DNA of 43,451 bases from Modestobacter italicus (GCF_019799965.1 NZ_JABGCJ010000012.1:1-43451), one strand, 5' to 3'. Positions 24,862-33,652 are shown, counted from the stretch's first letter. The notes: generated by a model not told the origin, from the sequence alone. Program-made: numbers and translations.

Positions 24862-25568
24862 TTGATGACCCCCGAGCGGATGCCGAGCGCCACCATGTGC
24901 GCCCGGTCGCCGGTGCCCAGCTTGCGCGCGATGCGCGCCAGGTGGCTCTTCACGGTCAGTGCGGACAGGTCCACCTTCTCGCCGATCTCCTTGTTCGTGT
25001 GCCCGTCGGCGACCAGCCGCAGGATGTCCCGCTCGCGGGCGGACAGCTCCCCGACAGCTTCCTCCACCCCGGTCTGGGTCAGCCCCTGGGCCAGGCTGCT
25101 GGCGATGCCCGGGTCGCCGAACACCTCGCCGGACAGTGCGGCCCGGAGCCCCTCGGTGAGGGTGGCCAAGGGGCTGGTCTTCAGCACGTACCCCTGCACG
25201 CCGGCCAGGAACGCGGCCCGGACGACGCCCGGGTCGGTGACCGAGGTGAGGACGACGGTCACCGGCCAGCCCTCGGTGCGCAGCGTGGGCAGCAGCTCCA
25301 GGCCACGCCCCGGGTCGCCGCCGCGGCCGCCGCTGTCCGGGCCGACCTCGGGCAGGTCGACCTCGAGGACGCAGAGCGCCCGCGGCCCGGAGACGTGCGC
25401 CCGGACCCGCGCCTCCTCGAGCGAGGCGGCCTCCTCGACCTCCCGGGCGCCGAGGGCGCGCAGCCTGCCGGCCAGCGCCTCACGGAGCAGCGGGGAGGGG
25501 TCGACGACCAGCGCACTGGCGTGCGGACCGAACAGGACGCCGTCGGACCACAGCTGGCCCAGGGGCAT
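24858..25568 (-). CDS. LuxR/NarL-type response regulator with atypical receiver
   Basis: A 236-aa DNA-binding regulator. The receiver-like domain covers residues ~16-150, with putative phospho-acceptor Asp71 (VLEVDLPEV) and Lys130 (YVLKTSP). The acidic pocket, usually two residues, reads VVDPSP with only Asp23, and a Gly-rich insertion (GPDSGGRGGDPGRG) follows Asp71. The C-terminal LuxR helix-turn-helix is complete (ELSARERDILRLVADGHTNKEIGEKVDLSALTVKSHLARI). ATG 25568 has GGAGG 5 nt upstream. It is coupled to ribonuclease D. No histidine kinase is nearby, so it may be an orphan or work without phosphorylation. Confidence 0.88.
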   Translation of the reverse strand: MPLGQLWSDGVLFGPHASALVVDPSPLLREALAGRLRALGAREVEEAASLEEARVRAHVSGPRALCVLEVDLPEVGPDSGGRGGDPGRGLELLPTLRTEGWPVTVVLTSVTDPGVVRAAFLAGVQGYVLKTSPLATLTEGLRAALSGEVFGDPGIASSLAQGLTQTGVEEAVGELSARERDILRLVADGHTNKEIGEKVDLSALTVKSHLARIARKLGTGDRAHMVALGIRSGVIN

Positions 25569-25604
25569 CTGCCCTCCTGTCGTCGGACCGGGCCCGGTAC
25601 GTGA

Positions 25605-25631
25605 TGACCAGGTGGTCACCCGCGCGCGGGT
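25605..25631. promoter_or_regulatory. Two adjacent dyads upstream of the response regulator gene
   Basis: TGACCA-GG-TGGTCA (25605-25618) abuts the perfect palindrome ACCCGCGCGCGGGT (25618-25631). They lie 37-63 nt before the ATG and could be operators, for example for autoregulation. Confidence 0.35.
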
Positions 25632-25645
25632 CCGGCGTGTCCGAG

Positions 25646-25675
25646 CACTCGGCCCAGGTGCCGTTACGCCGAGTG
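25646..25675 (-). terminator. Hairpin downstream of DUF3000 gene
   Basis: Perfect 8-bp arms CACTCGGC (25646-25653) and GCCGAGTG (25668-25675) with a 14-nt loop, 15 nt past the DUF3000 stop. A terminator or attenuator before the response regulator gene. Confidence 0.45.
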
Positions 25676-25690
25676 GAGTACGGAGGGAGT

Positions 25691-26314
25691 CTAGGCGTCG
25701 GTGCCGACGGTCTGCCCGTCCGCGCCCAGCAGCCGGATGCCGGCCGGGGGCAGCCCAGCCGCGTTGCCCAGCACCTCCAGGAAGGCGGTGAGGTGCCGGT
25801 CGAGGTCGGTGCCCTCCGCCGTCCAGGAGGCACGGATCTCCACGTCCACCGAGTGCTCGGGGGCGGCGATGGAGCCGAAGCGGGTCGAGGCCGTGCGGGT
25901 GACCGTGCCACCGATCGAGTGGGCCTGCGCACCGGAGTCGGCCAGGGCGTCGGTCAGCCAGCTCCAGGCGACCTCGGAGAACATGCTGTCGTCGACCATG
26001 TCGGAGTCGGTGCTCGCCGAGACGAAGCCGACGCAGCGGGTGGTGCCCTGCCATGCCTCGTGCCCGTCGGGGTCGAACAGCACGATGAACCGGCCGCTGG
26101 CCAGCTCTTCCTCCGGGTCGTCGGGCGACCCGACCTGCAGGCCGATGGCGTGCGACCACGGCGCGAGCCGCTGCGGGGCCGGGATGTGCTCGACGACGAT
26201 CTCCGGACGCGGGTGTACGGTCGCCAGCGCCTCGAGGGCGGCCTGGAAGTCGGCGGGCCGCGGCCCCGGGGGCGCGGGTGTGCCGCCGTCCAGGCGAGTG
26301 CGCTGCTGGGCCAC
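25691..26314 (-). CDS. DUF3000 family protein
   Basis: A 207-aa soluble protein of the actinobacterial DUF3000 family (Rv2680-like). Recognisable core segments are [81 protein letters not shown] and [21 protein letters not shown]. The function is unknown. The family sits next to hemE and ribonuclease D in many actinobacteria. The GTG 26314 start follows a TACCCT box by exactly 6 nt. It diverges from hemE across 155 nt. Confidence 0.88.
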   Translation of the reverse strand: MAQQRTRLDGGTPAPPGPRPADFQAALEALATVHPRPEIVVEHIPAPQRLAPWSHAIGLQVGSPDDPEEELASGRFIVLFDPDGHEAWQGTTRCVGFVSASTDSDMVDDSMFSEVAWSWLTDALADSGAQAHSIGGTVTRTASTRFGSIAAPEHSVDVEIRASWTAEGTDLDRHLTAFLEVLGNAAGLPPAGIRLLGADGQTVGTDA

Positions 26315-26320
26315 GAGCGC

Positions 26321-26326
26321 AGGGTA
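26321..26326 (-). promoter_or_regulatory. -10 box of DUF3000 gene, leaderless type
   Basis: TACCCT on the minus strand, 6 nt before GTG 26314. Confidence 0.5.
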
Positions 26327-26469
26327 GGTCGCCCGCCACCGGATGGGACCCCCCGACGCGCCGCCCCACCCCGCCGACGCCCAGCCGTGACCTGCGGGGC
26401 GAGCCGCTGCCGGCCGGTGGGCCGTCCTGCGGCGACGCCCGGCGGCACCGTCTGGGAGGATCGGCGTCC

Positions 26470-27513
26470 GTGGGAACAGCAGCAGGACCGGCCGACTCCG
26501 ATCTCGTCCGGGCGGCCCGTGGCCTGCCGGTCTCACGCACGCCGGTGTGGTTCATGCGCCAGGCCGGTCGCTCGCTGCCGGAGTACCGGGCACTCCGCGC
26601 CGGCACCGCGATGCTGGAGGCCTGCCAGGACCCCGACCTGGTCACCGAGATCACCCTGCAGCCGGTCCGCCGGCACGGGGTGGACGCCGCCATCCTCTTC
26701 TCCGACATCGTGCTGCCCCTGGTGGTCGCCGGGGTCGACATCGAGATCAAGCCCGGCATCGGCCCGGTGATCGCCTCGCCGATCCGCAGCGTCGCCGACG
26801 TCGACGCGCTCCCCGCCCTGGAGCCCGACCGGCTGGAGTTCCTGGCCACCGCCGTCCGCCGGCTGGTGGCGGAGCTGGGCGCGACACCGCTGATCGGCTT
26901 CGCCGGGGCGCCGTTCACCCTGGCCACGTACCTGATCGAGGGCGGCCCCTCCAAGGAGCACGCCCGCACCAAGGCCTTCATGTACGCCGAGCCGGCCGCC
27001 TGGCAGCGCCTGCTCGAGCGCCTGGCGGTCTCGGCGGCGACGTTCCTGCGCGCCCAGGTGGACGCCGGCGTCAGCGCGGTCCAGCTGTTCGACAGCTGGG
27101 CCGGCGTGCTCTCCCCGGTCGACTACGCGACCCGGGTGCTGCCGCACTCGCGCGCGGTCTTCGACGGGCTGGCCGCCCCGGAGGTGCCCAAGATCCACTT
27201 CGGCGTCGGCACCGGTGAGCTGCTGCCGCTCATCGGCGACGCCGGCGTGGACGTCGTCGGCGTCGACTGGCGGGTGCCGCTGGACGAGGCGGCCCGCCGG
27301 GTCGGGCCGGGGTACTCGCTGCAGGGCAACCTCGACCCCGCCGTGCTGCTGGCCGACCGGGAGACCGTCGACCGCGAGGTGCGCCGGGTGGTCGAGCAGG
27401 GCCGCGCGGCCCGCGGGCACGTGTTCAACCTCGGCCACGGCGTCCTGCCGGACACCGACCCCGGTGCCCTGACCCACGTCGTGGAGCTGGTCCACGAGCT
27501 GACCGCCCGGTGA
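26470..27513 (+). CDS. hemE: Uroporphyrinogen decarboxylase
   Basis: A 347-aa enzyme that decarboxylates uroporphyrinogen III to coproporphyrinogen III, the last step shared by heme routes. The substrate-binding motif [16 protein letters not shown] is near residue 25, and the second signature [17 protein letters not shown] is around residue 145. Length is normal. GTG 26470 is chosen with GGGAGG about 10 nt upstream; the frame is open further upstream without support. The stop overlaps the hemY start as GTGA, so heme genes hemE-hemY form an operon, with hemQ close behind. Confidence 0.96.
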   Translation: MGTAAGPADSDLVRAARGLPVSRTPVWFMRQAGRSLPEYRALRAGTAMLEACQDPDLVTEITLQPVRRHGVDAAILFSDIVLPLVVAGVDIEIKPGIGPVIASPIRSVADVDALPALEPDRLEFLATAVRRLVAELGATPLIGFAGAPFTLATYLIEGGPSKEHARTKAFMYAEPAAWQRLLERLAVSAATFLRAQVDAGVSAVQLFDSWAGVLSPVDYATRVLPHSRAVFDGLAAPEVPKIHFGVGTGELLPLIGDAGVDVVGVDWRVPLDEAARRVGPGYSLQGNLDPAVLLADRETVDREVRRVVEQGRAARGHVFNLGHGVLPDTDPGALTHVVELVHELTAR

Positions 27514-28874
27514 CCGCCGCCACCCGCCGGCTGGTCGTCGTCGGCGCCGGGATCACCGGGCTCACCGCCGCCTGGCAGTGGCGCCGCACCCACCCCGACG
27601 GCGAGGTCGTCGTCCTGGAGGCCGGCGACCGGGTCGGCGGCAAGCTGGACCGCGTCGACCTCGCCGGCCGCTGGTACGACACCGGCCCCGAGGCGGTGCT
27701 CGCGCGGGTCCCCGAGGCCGTGCAGCTGATCGAGGCCCTCGGCCTGGCCGACCAGCTGGTGCCCGCGCAGACCACCCAGGCCGCGATCGTGCTGCCCGAG
27801 GGGCGGTTCCCGCTGCCGGCCGGGACGCTGCAGGGCGTCCCGACGTCGGCCGACGGGCTGGACGGCGTGCTCACCCCCGCGGGGGTCGAGCGGGTCCGCG
27901 CCGAGGCCGACCTGCCGCCGCTCCGGCTGGACGGCGACGTCTCGGTGGGCGGCCTGCTGCGCGAGCGGCTCGGCGACGAGGTGGTCGACCGGCTCGTCGA
28001 GCCACTGCTCGGCGGGGTCTACGCCGGCCGCCCCGACGACCTCTCGCTGGCGGCCACCATGCCCGCGCTCGCCGCCCAGCTGCCCGCCGTGACGACGCTG
28101 CTCGGCGCCGCCCTCGCCGCCCGCGACGCCGGTGCCCGCAGCCGCGGTGACGCCGACGGCCCGGTGTTCGTCACGGTGCGCGAGGGCATCGGCTCGCTGC
28201 CCGCCGCCCTCGTGCAGGCCACCGGCGCCGACGTCCGGCTGCGCACCCGGGTCACGTCGCTGCGCCGCGCGGGCGGCGGCTTCGAGCTGGACGTCGCCGG
28301 GGGCGCGACCCTCACCGCGGACGCCGTCGTGCTCGCCACCCCGGCCGGGCCCACCGCCGCGCTGCTCGCCGACGTGGCCCCCGATGCGGTCGAGCCGCTT
28401 CGGGGCATCCCGTACGCCTCGATGGCCGTCGTGGCGATGGCGTTCCCCGAGCAGCCGGTCGCCGCCGGCTCGGGGCTGCTGGTGCCGCCGGTCACCGGCC
28501 GGCTGGTCAAGGGCGTCACCGTCTCCTCGTCCAAGTGGCCGCACCTGGGCGGCGCGCTGCGGGTGCGCTCCTCGGTGGGCCGCTTCGGCGACGCCGCGGC
28601 CCTGCAGCGCGGCGACGAGGACCTCACGGCTGCGGTGGTCGCCGACGTCGCCGAGCTGCTGGAGCTGGAGCGCCCGCAGCCGGTGCAGACCGAGCTGGTG
28701 CGCTGGGTCGACGGGCTGCCGCAGTACCTGGTCGGCCACCCGCAGCGGGTCGCCGCGGTGCGGTCGGCGGTGGCCGCCGTCCCCGGCCTCGCCGTCGCCG
28801 GCGCGGCCTACGGCGGGGTCGGCGTCCCGGCCCGCATCCGGGACGCCCGCCAGGCCGTCGCCTCGCTGGGCTGA
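27510..28874 (+). CDS. hemY: Coproporphyrinogen III oxidase (HemY/CgoX type)
   Basis: A 454-aa FAD-dependent oxidase. The N-terminal dinucleotide fold [18 protein letters not shown] is followed by [17 protein letters not shown], and the C-terminal FAD segment is [20 protein letters not shown]. In actinobacteria that carry HemQ, this enzyme is known to oxidise coproporphyrinogen III to coproporphyrin III (renamed CgoX) rather than act on protoporphyrinogen. The close linkage to hemQ supports that assignment here. The GTG start overlaps the hemE stop. Confidence 0.93.
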   Translation: MTAATRRLVVVGAGITGLTAAWQWRRTHPDGEVVVLEAGDRVGGKLDRVDLAGRWYDTGPEAVLARVPEAVQLIEALGLADQLVPAQTTQAAIVLPEGRFPLPAGTLQGVPTSADGLDGVLTPAGVERVRAEADLPPLRLDGDVSVGGLLRERLGDEVVDRLVEPLLGGVYAGRPDDLSLAATMPALAAQLPAVTTLLGAALAARDAGARSRGDADGPVFVTVREGIGSLPAALVQATGADVRLRTRVTSLRRAGGGFELDVAGGATLTADAVVLATPAGPTAALLADVAPDAVEPLRGIPYASMAVVAMAFPEQPVAAGSGLLVPPVTGRLVKGVTVSSSKWPHLGGALRVRSSVGRFGDAAALQRGDEDLTAAVVADVAELLELERPQPVQTELVRWVDGLPQYLVGHPQRVAAVRSAVAAVPGLAVAGAAYGGVGVPARIRDARQAVASLG

Positions 28875-28945
28875 GCCGGCCGCACGTGCGCGGCGTCACG
28901 CGAGCAGTGGACGGACGTCCCTGACGGGCGCCGCCGGTGGCGAGC

Positions 28946-28951
28946 GACAAT
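28946..28951 (+). promoter_or_regulatory. -10 box of hemQ, leaderless type
   Basis: GACAAT ends 6 nt before ATG 28958. A CTGACG (28921-28926) lies 19 nt upstream as a possible -35. Confidence 0.4.
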
Positions 28952-28957
28952 GAGGGC

Positions 28958-29674
28958 ATGAGCGAGCAGACCGGAGAGCGCAGCATCGGCAAGCGGGCGA
29001 ACGAGCTGAACGCCCAGATCCGCTACACGATGTGGTCGGTGTTCAAGCTTGCCCGCCCGCTCGGCGACGACCAGCGGGCCGCGGCCGCCGACGAGGTCAC
29101 CGCGCTGTTCGAGGAGCTCGCCGGCAAGGACGTCGTCGTCCGCGGCGTCTACGACGTCGCCGGCCTGCGTGCCGACGCCGACTTGATGATCTGGTGGCAC
29201 GCCGAGACCCCCGAGGCGCTGCAGGAGGCCTACGGCCGGTTCCGCCGCACCGCGCTGGGCCGGCACCTCGAGCCGGTGTGGTCGCAGATGGCGCTGCACC
29301 GCCCCGCCGAGTTCAACCGCAGCCACATCCCGGCGTTCCTCGCCGAGGAGGAGCCGCGCCGCTTCGTCTGCGTCTACCCCTTCGTGCGCTCCTACGAGTG
29401 GTACCTGCTGCCCGAGGAGGAGCGGCGGGACATGCTCAAGGAGCACGGCATGCAGGCCCGGCCCTACCCCGACGTGCGGGCCAACACCGTCTCCTCCTTC
29501 GGCCTGGGCGACTACGAGTGGATGCTCGCCTTCGAGGCCGATGAGCTGCACCGCATCGTCGACCTGATGCGCGACCTGCGGGCCAGCCGCGCTCGCCGGC
29601 ACGTGCGCGAGGAGGTGCCGTTCTACACCGGCACCCGCAAGCAGGTCGCCGAGCTGGTCGCCGACCTGCCGTGA
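28958..29674 (+). CDS. hemQ: Coproheme decarboxylase (HemQ/ChdC)
   Basis: A 238-aa chlorite-dismutase-family protein that converts coproheme to heme b, the last step of the coproporphyrin-dependent pathway. Recognisable are the N-terminal [20 protein letters not shown], the active-site stretch [27 protein letters not shown] (with the conserved Tyr and probably the heme-ligand His) and [19 protein letters not shown]. The ATG at 28958 is favoured over GTG 28937 because GACAAT lies 6 nt before it. Coproporphyrin ferrochelatase is not in this window. Confidence 0.94.
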   Translation: MSEQTGERSIGKRANELNAQIRYTMWSVFKLARPLGDDQRAAAADEVTALFEELAGKDVVVRGVYDVAGLRADADLMIWWHAETPEALQEAYGRFRRTALGRHLEPVWSQMALHRPAEFNRSHIPAFLAEEEPRRFVCVYPFVRSYEWYLLPEEERRDMLKEHGMQARPYPDVRANTVSSFGLGDYEWMLAFEADELHRIVDLMRDLRASRARRHVREEVPFYTGTRKQVAELVADLP

Positions 29675-29678
29675 GGCA

Positions 29679-29728
29679 CTGAACGCCCGTGGCCCAGGGC
29701 CGTGAGGTCCTGGGCCACGGGCGTTCAG
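29679..29728. terminator. Bidirectional terminator, 20-bp perfect stem
   Basis: The left arm CTGAACGCCCGTGGCCCAGG (29679-29698) and its exact complement (29709-29728) enclose a 10-nt loop. It lies between the convergent hemQ and msrB genes. There is no U-tract; the stem is the longest perfect one in the window. Confidence 0.85.
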
Positions 29729-29748
29729 CGGTACGGCGTGCGGGGTGC

Positions 29749-30162
29749 TCAGGCCTCGTCGAGGGCGATGCTGACCGAGTTGATGCAGTAGCGGTCGCCG
29801 GTCGGGGTCTGGGGGGCGTCGGCGAAGACGTGGCCCAGGTGGCTGTGGCAGCTGCCGCAGAGCACCTCGGTGCGGAGCATGCCGTGTGTGGTGTCGTCAC
29901 GGAGCACGACGTTGTCCTTGGCCGAGGGCTCGTAGAAGGACGGCCAGCCGCAGTGCGAGTCGAACTTGGTCTCGGAGCGGAAGAGCTCGGCGCCGCACGC
30001 CCGGCACGAGTAGGTGCCGACCGTCGTGGTGTCGACGTACTCGCCGGTCCACGGCCGCTCGGTGCCCGCCTGGCGGAGCACGGCGTACTCCTCGGGGGAC
30101 AGCTGGGCGCGCCACTCCTCGTCGCTCTTGACGACCTGGGGCTGGTGGGCGGATGTGGTCAT
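29749..30162 (-). CDS. msrB: Peptide-methionine (R)-S-oxide reductase
   Basis: A 137-aa repair enzyme that reduces methionine-R-sulfoxide. The zinc site is Cys53/Cys56 (CRAC) and Cys102/Cys105 (CGSC), the substrate pocket is HCGWPSFYEP, and the catalytic cysteine is Cys126 in RYCINSVSI. A complete single-domain MsrB with no MsrA fusion. ATG 30162 follows TACGGT by 6 nt. Placement near the hemE-hemQ genes matches the mycobacterial order. Confidence 0.96.
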   Translation of the reverse strand: MTTSAHQPQVVKSDEEWRAQLSPEEYAVLRQAGTERPWTGEYVDTTTVGTYSCRACGAELFRSETKFDSHCGWPSFYEPSAKDNVVLRDDTTHGMLRTEVLCGSCHSHLGHVFADAPQTPTGDRYCINSVSIALDEA

Positions 30163-30168
30163 GGACCC

Positions 30169-30174
30169 ACCGTA
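30169..30174 (-). promoter_or_regulatory. -10 box of msrB, leaderless type
   Basis: TACGGT on the minus strand, 6 nt before the ATG at 30162. Confidence 0.45.
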
Positions 30175-30205
30175 CGGCGGCTCCGCCACCCGTGCCGGGG
30201 ACGGG

Positions 30206-30241
30206 GACGGCCCCGTCGCCCGAGTGGGCGACGGGGCCGTC
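30206..30241 (-). terminator. Terminator of the secreted nuclease gene
   Basis: A perfect 16-bp stem, GACGGCCCCGTCGCCC (30206-30221) and complement (30226-30241), with loop GAGT. It lies 45 nt past the nuclease stop and before the msrB promoter. There is no U-tract. Confidence 0.75.
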
Positions 30242-30286
30242 GTGCCTGGTCAGCAGGGTGTCACCGCCGGACTGCCCAGGGTGGGG

Positions 30287-33200
30287 TCAGCCGCGGTGCC
30301 ACCAGCCGATCAGCCGGTCCAGCAGCTCCTGCAGCACCGAGCGGAGCTCGAACCCGGTGCTGGCCGTCTCGCCCGACGTGCCCCGCAGCAGCACCTCCTG
30401 GTCGCCGGTCGGCAGCAGCACCGGGACGGTGAACCGGATGGTGACGGTGCCCTCGGAGTCGGCCACGGCGCTGCCCAGCTGCCCGCGGTTGCGCGAGGGC
30501 AGCGAGGCCGTCACCCGCTCACCCGGCTCGAACCCGGTGCCGGTGACGGTGATCCGCTCCCCGCGGTAGGGCCGCGGGTCGCTGATCGTCGCCTGGGCCG
30601 GCACGTCGGTCTCGGCCGGCGTGATGCCGATCAGGGTCGGGTTGTGGTCGCTGGACCGGTACGGGTCCGCGGAGAAGAACGGCTCGTACCCGGCGTACTG
30701 GTAGGCGAAGGACTCCTCGGCGTTGATCTCCCAGATGTCGTGCCCGGTGATCTTCGGGAACAGCGACGGAGTCGCGAAGACGTGGTCGAGCGAGCCCGCG
30801 GCGCCGTCGAAGACGTAGCTGTACTCGCCGTCCTCGCGGACCTCCTGGTAGCCGGCCGCGCGGACGACGTCGAGCGGGTCCTCGTTCCGGTAGCTGTTGA
30901 AGTCACCGGTCAGCAGCACGTCGGTGTCGCCGCTCGCCGCTGCCACCTGGCCGGCGAAGTCCACCAGCACCTCGGCCTGGGCCACCCGGTCGCCGTTGCA
31001 GTTCCCCTGGCCACCCACGGACGTGTCGTCGCTGTCGGCGCCGCAGCTGCTGCCCTTGGACTTGAAGTGGTTGGCGATGACCGAGAAGACCTCGCCCTGG
31101 AAGTCGAACGTCTGCGCGATCGGCGTCCGTGCGTTGGCGAACACGGCGGCAGCCTCGTCGCCGGTCGGGGTCGTCGGGGCACCGACCGGGCTCACCCGGT
31201 CGGTGCGGAAGATGATCGCGTTGGTGATGGCGTCGGTGTCCTCCCGGGCCCGCACGTGGTCCCAGTCGTGGCCGTCGACCTCCTCGAGCGCGGCGATCAG
31301 CGTCTCCACCGCCTCGTACTCGTTGGTGGAGTACAGCGCCGAGTTCTCGATCTCGTGCAGCGTGAAGACGTCCGCGTCCATCGCCGCCATGGCGGCGACG
31401 ATCTTGGCCTCCTGCTGCTGGAACTCCGACTCACTGGTGGCCCCGCGGGGTTCGAGGACGCCGCTGCCGACCTCGTCCGGGGTGCGGATGAAGTAGTTCA
31501 GCACGTTGAAGTCGGCGATCCGCAGGTCACCGCGGACCTCCTCGGGAGCCGCCGTCCGAGGGTTGCGCTCGGGGAAGCTCGTCCCCTCGGCGGTGCCGTC
31601 GGAGGGCTGCAGCCGCCACTCGTCGAAGCCGTAGCTGAGCACCACCGGCTGGTCGATGAGCGCGCCGTCGCCGACCCGCACCGGGTCGTCGGCGGTCAGG
31701 TACGGCGGGGCCTCACCGGTCGAGCCGAAGCTGGTCGAGCGGCCGTCGTCGACGATCACCGACCGGGCCTCGTTGCTCTCCTGCACCGCGGTCGAGGCCG
31801 GGCCGGGCTCGGCTGCCTCGGTGGGGGAGACCAGCCGGCCACCGGCGGCCAGCACGACCTCGCCGTACCGGTTCAGGTTGTAGACCTCGGTGACGGTCAG
31901 GTCGTCGGCGGGCTCGACCAGCATGCTTTCCAGCGCCTCGCGCTGGGCATCGGTCGAGGGCAGCGGCAGCGGGGTCGCCGCCGGCAGCTCACCGGGGCCG
32001 CAGTCGGTCACCGCGGTGGCGGTGATCTGGGTGGCCTCGTAGAACTCGGAGACGGTGCCGGTGACGGTGACCGTGTCGCCGAGGTCCAGGGCCGGCAGCT
32101 GCTCGCCGTAGACGAAGACCCCGTCGGAGGTGGCCGGGTCGCCGTCCCCGGCGTCCTGCACGTGCACGCCGTCCAGGCCGCCGTCCTGCAGGTCGCCGAC
32201 GACGGTGCCGCGCACGGTCACCGTCTGACCCTGGACCGGGCTGGCGGCGCCGGGGCCCTGCACCGAGCCGATGGTCACCACGGTGGCGTCGCAGGACTCC
32301 CCGACCGGCAGCTCGCCGCCGCCGGGGGTCCCGCCGTTGCCGGGGGTGTTGGCTGCGCCGAACGTGCTGGCTGCCGGGCCGAACCAGGTGTCCTCGCCCG
32401 GGGTGCGCTGCAACGACTGCCCGGCGTCCTCGGTGCCGGCCTCGGCCACCCCGATGTCGGTGCTCGTCGTGCCGGCCGCTGGACCGTTCGTGGCCGTCAG
32501 CGTGCCCTCGTAGCTCAGGAACTCCACGACCGCGCCATCGGCGTCGACCAGTGCGAACGCGTCGGGCGCGCCGTTCTGCAGACCGTTGGACGGGTACGTC
32601 ACCACGGAGATGCCGGTCTCGCTGGCCGGCACCGGGTCGGTGTCGTACGTGGCGCCGTTGCTGCCGTTGTAGAGCACGACGGTGTAGGCGCCGGCGGCGA
32701 TGGGGCCGTCGGCGGTCACCTCGATCGCCTCGCCGCTGTCGGTGCCGCCGTTGTCGTAGTGGATCTCGGTGAGCTCGGCGGTGCCGGTCGGCGTGGGGTC
32801 CGGCTCGGGGGAGGGGTCCGGGTCGGGCTCGGGGTCGGGCTGGTCGCCGGTGCCGAAGAGGTCGGTGACACCGAACGTGCTGGCCGCGGGGCCGGTCCAG
32901 GAGTCCTCGTCCACCCGCTGCAGCGACTGACCGGGGTCCTCGGTGCCGGTCTCGGCCACGCCGATGTCGGTGGCGGTCGTCCCCGCAGCGACGCCGTCCG
33001 CGGCGGTCATGGTGCCCTCGTAGCTGAGGAACTCGATCAGCGTGCCGTCGGCGGTGGCCAGGGCGACGCCGTCCGGGGCACCGTTCTGGATGCCGTTGGC
33101 CGGATAGGTGAGCACGGCGACCGGGGTGCCGTCGGCCTGGGGGGTGACGTCCGACGCGGCGATGGTCCGGGTGCCGTAGGCGGCGCTGTTGTTGCCGTTG

Positions 33201-33418
33201 TAGAGCACCACCTGCAGGCCGACGAGGTCGGTGCCGGCCGGTGCGGCGACCTCGATCGCCTCGCCGCTGTCGGTGCCGGCGTTGTCGTAGTGGACCTCGG
33301 TGATCCGGGCGTCGGCGGGGGCCGCCTGCGCGGGTGCCGCCACGGCCAGCCCGCCGGCGGTCAGTGCCCCGACGGTCAGGCCGAGGACGGCGGAGCGGGG
33401 GGTTCTGGGGAGGGACAC
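30287..33418 (-). CDS. Secreted ExeM/NucH-type extracellular nuclease
   Basis: A 1043-aa exported nuclease. The signal peptide is about 1-32 (MSLPRTPRSAVLGLTVGALT... cleaved near AQA-AP). Two homologous ~145-residue modules follow (about 39-184 and 214-358; ITEVHYDNAGTDSGEAIEV and LTEIHYDNGGTDSGEAIEV, lamin-tail-like), joined by a Pro/Asp-rich linker. An ExeM-type OB region follows (~376-470; VTIGSVQGPGAASPVQGQTVTVRGTVVGDLQD). The endonuclease/exonuclease/phosphatase domain spans ~631-931, with LHEIENS, VIANHFKSKG, GDFNSY, GSLDHVFA and SSDHNP. The tail is an Ig-like module (RGERITVTGTGFEPGERV). No LPXTG anchor is seen. Degradation of external DNA/RNA for phosphate or biofilm matrix is inferred. 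GTG 33418 has AGGAG 4 nt upstream. Confidence 0.9.
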   Translation of the reverse strand: MSLPRTPRSAVLGLTVGALTAGGLAVAAPAQAAPADARITEVHYDNAGTDSGEAIEVAAPAGTDLVGLQVVLYNGNNSAAYGTRTIAASDVTPQADGTPVAVLTYPANGIQNGAPDGVALATADGTLIEFLSYEGTMTAADGVAAGTTATDIGVAETGTEDPGQSLQRVDEDSWTGPAASTFGVTDLFGTGDQPDPEPDPDPSPEPDPTPTGTAELTEIHYDNGGTDSGEAIEVTADGPIAAGAYTVVLYNGSNGATYDTDPVPASETGISVVTYPSNGLQNGAPDAFALVDADGAVVEFLSYEGTLTATNGPAAGTTSTDIGVAEAGTEDAGQSLQRTPGEDTWFGPAASTFGAANTPGNGGTPGGGELPVGESCDATVVTIGSVQGPGAASPVQGQTVTVRGTVVGDLQDGGLDGVHVQDAGDGDPATSDGVFVYGEQLPALDLGDTVTVTGTVSEFYEATQITATAVTDCGPGELPAATPLPLPSTDAQREALESMLVEPADDLTVTEVYNLNRYGEVVLAAGGRLVSPTEAAEPGPASTAVQESNEARSVIVDDGRSTSFGSTGEAPPYLTADDPVRVGDGALIDQPVVLSYGFDEWRLQPSDGTAEGTSFPERNPRTAAPEEVRGDLRIADFNVLNYFIRTPDEVGSGVLEPRGATSESEFQQQEAKIVAAMAAMDADVFTLHEIENSALYSTNEYEAVETLIAALEEVDGHDWDHVRAREDTDAITNAIIFRTDRVSPVGAPTTPTGDEAAAVFANARTPIAQTFDFQGEVFSVIANHFKSKGSSCGADSDDTSVGGQGNCNGDRVAQAEVLVDFAGQVAAASGDTDVLLTGDFNSYRNEDPLDVVRAAGYQEVREDGEYSYVFDGAAGSLDHVFATPSLFPKITGHDIWEINAEESFAYQYAGYEPFFSADPYRSSDHNPTLIGITPAETDVPAQATISDPRPYRGERITVTGTGFEPGERVTASLPSRNRGQLGSAVADSEGTVTIRFTVPVLLPTGDQEVLLRGTSGETASTGFELRSVLQELLDRLIGWWHRG
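32345..33303 (-). repeat. Two-copy intragenic duplication in the nuclease gene
   Basis: Copy one (about 32866-33303) and copy two (about 32345-32776) encode closely similar modules sharing DSGEAIEV, LYNG, VTYPSNGLQNGAPD and EFLSYEGT, and a GQSLQR segment at the end, with the STFG ending in each. The DNA is also similar. Boundaries are by eye. Confidence 0.8.
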
Positions 33419-33652
33419 GGGACTCCTCGGACGGTCGGGCGCTGACCGGTCAGGGGCGGTCGGACCCCCCGATCCTGTCAGTGCCCTGAGCGACCACCGA
33501 TGAACATCCGGTAACGAACTACGCGCTGCTAAGAACTCTCCGGTGACCCGGCGTGTCGGGTGGGCGGCGTGCGGGTGCCCGGTCCGGTGAGGGGCCTCGT
33601 ACCGTGGTCGCGGCGCCGCGTCCGGTGGTGCCGCCGTCCGCCGAGAGGACCC
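33419..33652. other. Divergent promoter region: nuclease and small wHTH-like gene
   Basis: 234 nt. On the minus strand a CAGGAT -10-like box sits about 60 nt before the nuclease start. Three GTTC motifs occur upstream of it (around 33494-33533) with irregular spacing. On the plus strand GAGAGG precedes the next gene. I cannot assign a regulator. Confidence 0.45.

Noticed and set aside
30014-33445. A very long open frame (over 1,100 codons) on the plus strand opposite the secreted nuclease gene
   Set aside because: It is a GC-rich shadow frame: composition is Val/Gly/Arg/Leu-rich without domains, while the minus strand encodes a coherent nuclease with signal peptide and catalytic motifs.
33480-33540. 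PHO box (PhoP operator) upstream of the secreted nuclease
   Set aside because: Three GTTC motifs are present, but their spacing (17 and 14 nt) is not the 11-nt direct repeat required, and the units match the GTTCACC consensus poorly.
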